From: Lachnospiraceae bacterium UBA6452 | GTDB lineage: Bacteria; Bacillota; Clostridia; Lachnospirales; Lachnospiraceae | Direction: 5' to 3' | Length of the DNA stretch: 7,222 nt | Assembly: GCA_002441865.1 (NCBI GenBank) | Contig: DJNY01000024.1 | Coordinates: 8,185-15,406, forward strand | Shown: piece after piece, positions 6,351-7,222 of the stretch | Layout of the letters: every line of letters begins with the position of its first letter | Position numbering within the stretch: position 1 is the first letter of the stretch | The notes under the pieces: generated by a model | Databases searched by the model: none | Seen by the model: only the letters and a program-made list of their open reading frames with translations | What the model was told of the DNA's origin: nothing | Program-made: the position numbers and the translations under genes

Positions 6351-7222
6351 CTTTTTGCCGGTTTCCAGAGAAGATATGGAAAAGGCGCATATCAGACAAC
6401 TTGATTTTATATATGTAACAGGAGACGCTTATGTGGATCACCCATCCTTTGGGGTGGCGATCATTTCAAGAGTGCTGGAGGCACATGGCTATTCCGTCGG
6501 CATTATCGCACAGCCCGACTGGAAGGATGATGCCAGCATCCGCATTTTAGGAGAGCCAAGGCTCGGCTTTTTGGTCAGTGCGGGAAATATGGATTCCATG
6601 GTAAATCACTACTATGTTTCCAAAAAGCACAGGCAGACAGATTCCTACACACCGGGCGGAAAGCCCTATCACAGACCGGATCACGCCACGATCGTATACG
6701 GGAATCTGATCCGCCGCTCCTACAAAAAGACACCGATCATCATCGGCGGGATCGAAGCGAGCCTGCGCAGGCTTGCCCATTACGATTACTGGTCAAATTC
6801 CTTTAAACGTTCCGTACTGCTGGACAGCGGTGCAGATCTGATCTCCTATGGCATGGGTGAAAAATCCATTGTGGAGATCGCGGATGCACTGGCATCCGGC
6901 ATGGATGTCTCCGACATTACGTATGTCAGAGGAACCGTATTCAAAGCCCGTAACAAAAACAGCTTTTATGATGAGATCTATCTGCCGTCTTACGAAGAAA
7001 TGAAGGCAGATAAAAAGCTGTATGCCCAGAGCTTTAAGATCCAGAATGACAACACCGATCCGTTTACCGGAAAAATGCTGGTGGAAGCGTATCCGCACGA
7101 GGTATATGTCGTGCAGAATCCGCCTGCAATGCCTCTTTCCCAGAAAGAGATGGATGATATTTATGCACTGCCTTACACAAGGCGCGCCCATCCAAGTTAC
7201 GATGCTTTAGGCGGCGTTCCTG
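6343..7222 (+). CDS. YgiQ family radical SAM protein, N-terminal part
   Basis: The first 293 codons of a gene that runs off the window. The start is ATG at 6343, with GAGG at 6333-6336 six bases upstream, overlapping the end of the rsuA-family gene by 8 bases, so the two are probably translated together. YgiQ (UPF0313) proteins are usually 600 or more residues; this is the N-terminal domain that precedes the radical SAM barrel. Recognisable signatures are FLPVSREDME at 4-13, VTGDAYVDHPSFG at 25-37, GIIAQPDW at 53-60, GGIEASLRRLAHYDYW at 135-150, QNPPAMPLS at 258-266 and RRAHPSYDALGGVP at 280-293. In family members the cysteine motif CxxxCxxC for the [4Fe-4S] cluster follows soon after this last segment, but it lies beyond the window and is not seen here. 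The reaction catalysed by YgiQ is unknown. No frameshift or internal stop is present in the visible part. Confidence 0.92.
   Translation, partial: MNDFLPVSREDMEKAHIRQLDFIYVTGDAYVDHPSFGVAIISRVLEAHGYSVGIIAQPDWKDDASIRILGEPRLGFLVSAGNMDSMVNHYYVSKKHRQTDSYTPGGKPYHRPDHATIVYGNLIRRSYKKTPIIIGGIEASLRRLAHYDYWSNSFKRSVLLDSGADLISYGMGEKSIVEIADALASGMDVSDITYVRGTVFKARNKNSFYDEIYLPSYEEMKADKKLYAQSFKIQNDNTDPFTGKMLVEAYPHEVYVVQNPPAMPLSQKEMDDIYALPYTRRAHPSYDALGGVP

Noticed and set aside
5839..6441. Minus-strand open frames opposite the rsuA-family and ygiQ-family genes
   Set aside because: They lie antisense to well-recognised proteins, have no homology that I can see and have no start signals.
6547..7210. Open frames of 62-132 residues overlapping the ygiQ-family gene
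   Set aside because: The continuous frame from 6343 encodes a clear YgiQ N-terminus through the same bases; the others are out-of-frame shadows.
1..7222. Defence system, mobile element, CRISPR array, riboswitch or tRNA
   Set aside because: No repeat-spacer pattern, transposase, inverted terminal repeats, cloverleaf or long structured leader was found; nearly every base is in a recognisable housekeeping gene.

Overview
The window reads as ordinary chromosomal housekeeping DNA from a low-to-mid GC Firmicute, most likely a clostridium of the Lachnospiraceae type. This rests on strong AGGAGG-type ribosome sites, the parE-parC-rsmD-coaD gene order, the character of the proteins, and a YlbJ-like sporulation-associated membrane protein. 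The species cannot be named from the sequence alone. Coding density is near complete. The only intergenic stretch of any size is about 82 bp (5546-5627), and no gene-free stretch approaches 300 bases. There are no tRNA or rRNA genes, CRISPR arrays, insertion sequences or phage genes.

Left block, plus strand (1-4609): five tightly packed genes that look like one operon. They are the C-terminal third of a type IIA topoisomerase B subunit (ParE-like), the complete partner A subunit (ParC-like, no GyrA box), the 16S rRNA methyltransferase RsmD, the coenzyme A enzyme CoaD, and an uncharacterised 205-residue coiled-coil protein. Gaps are 17, 13, -4 and 14 bp. The operon probably ends at a hairpin plus T-tract at 4642-4681. 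That hairpin lies inside the 3' end of the next, oppositely oriented gene.

Middle (4610-5545, minus strand): a multi-pass membrane protein resembling the sporulation protein YlbJ. Its stop codon abuts the stop codon of the coiled-coil gene with no base between. In Bacillus subtilis the homologues run rsmD(ylbH)-coaD(ylbI)-ylbJ in one direction, so the neighbourhood is kept here but the ylbJ-like gene is inverted. A possible sigma-E-type promoter sits just upstream of it.

Right block, plus strand (5628-7222): an RsuA-family rRNA pseudouridine synthase, overlapped by 8 bp by the start of a YgiQ-family radical SAM gene. The window ends just before the expected iron-sulfur cysteine motif of that gene.

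I found no clearly novel multi-gene system. The most interesting items are the coiled-coil protein of unknown function, the terminator embedded in an opposing coding sequence, the candidate sporulation promoter, and a marked excess of GATC across the whole window.
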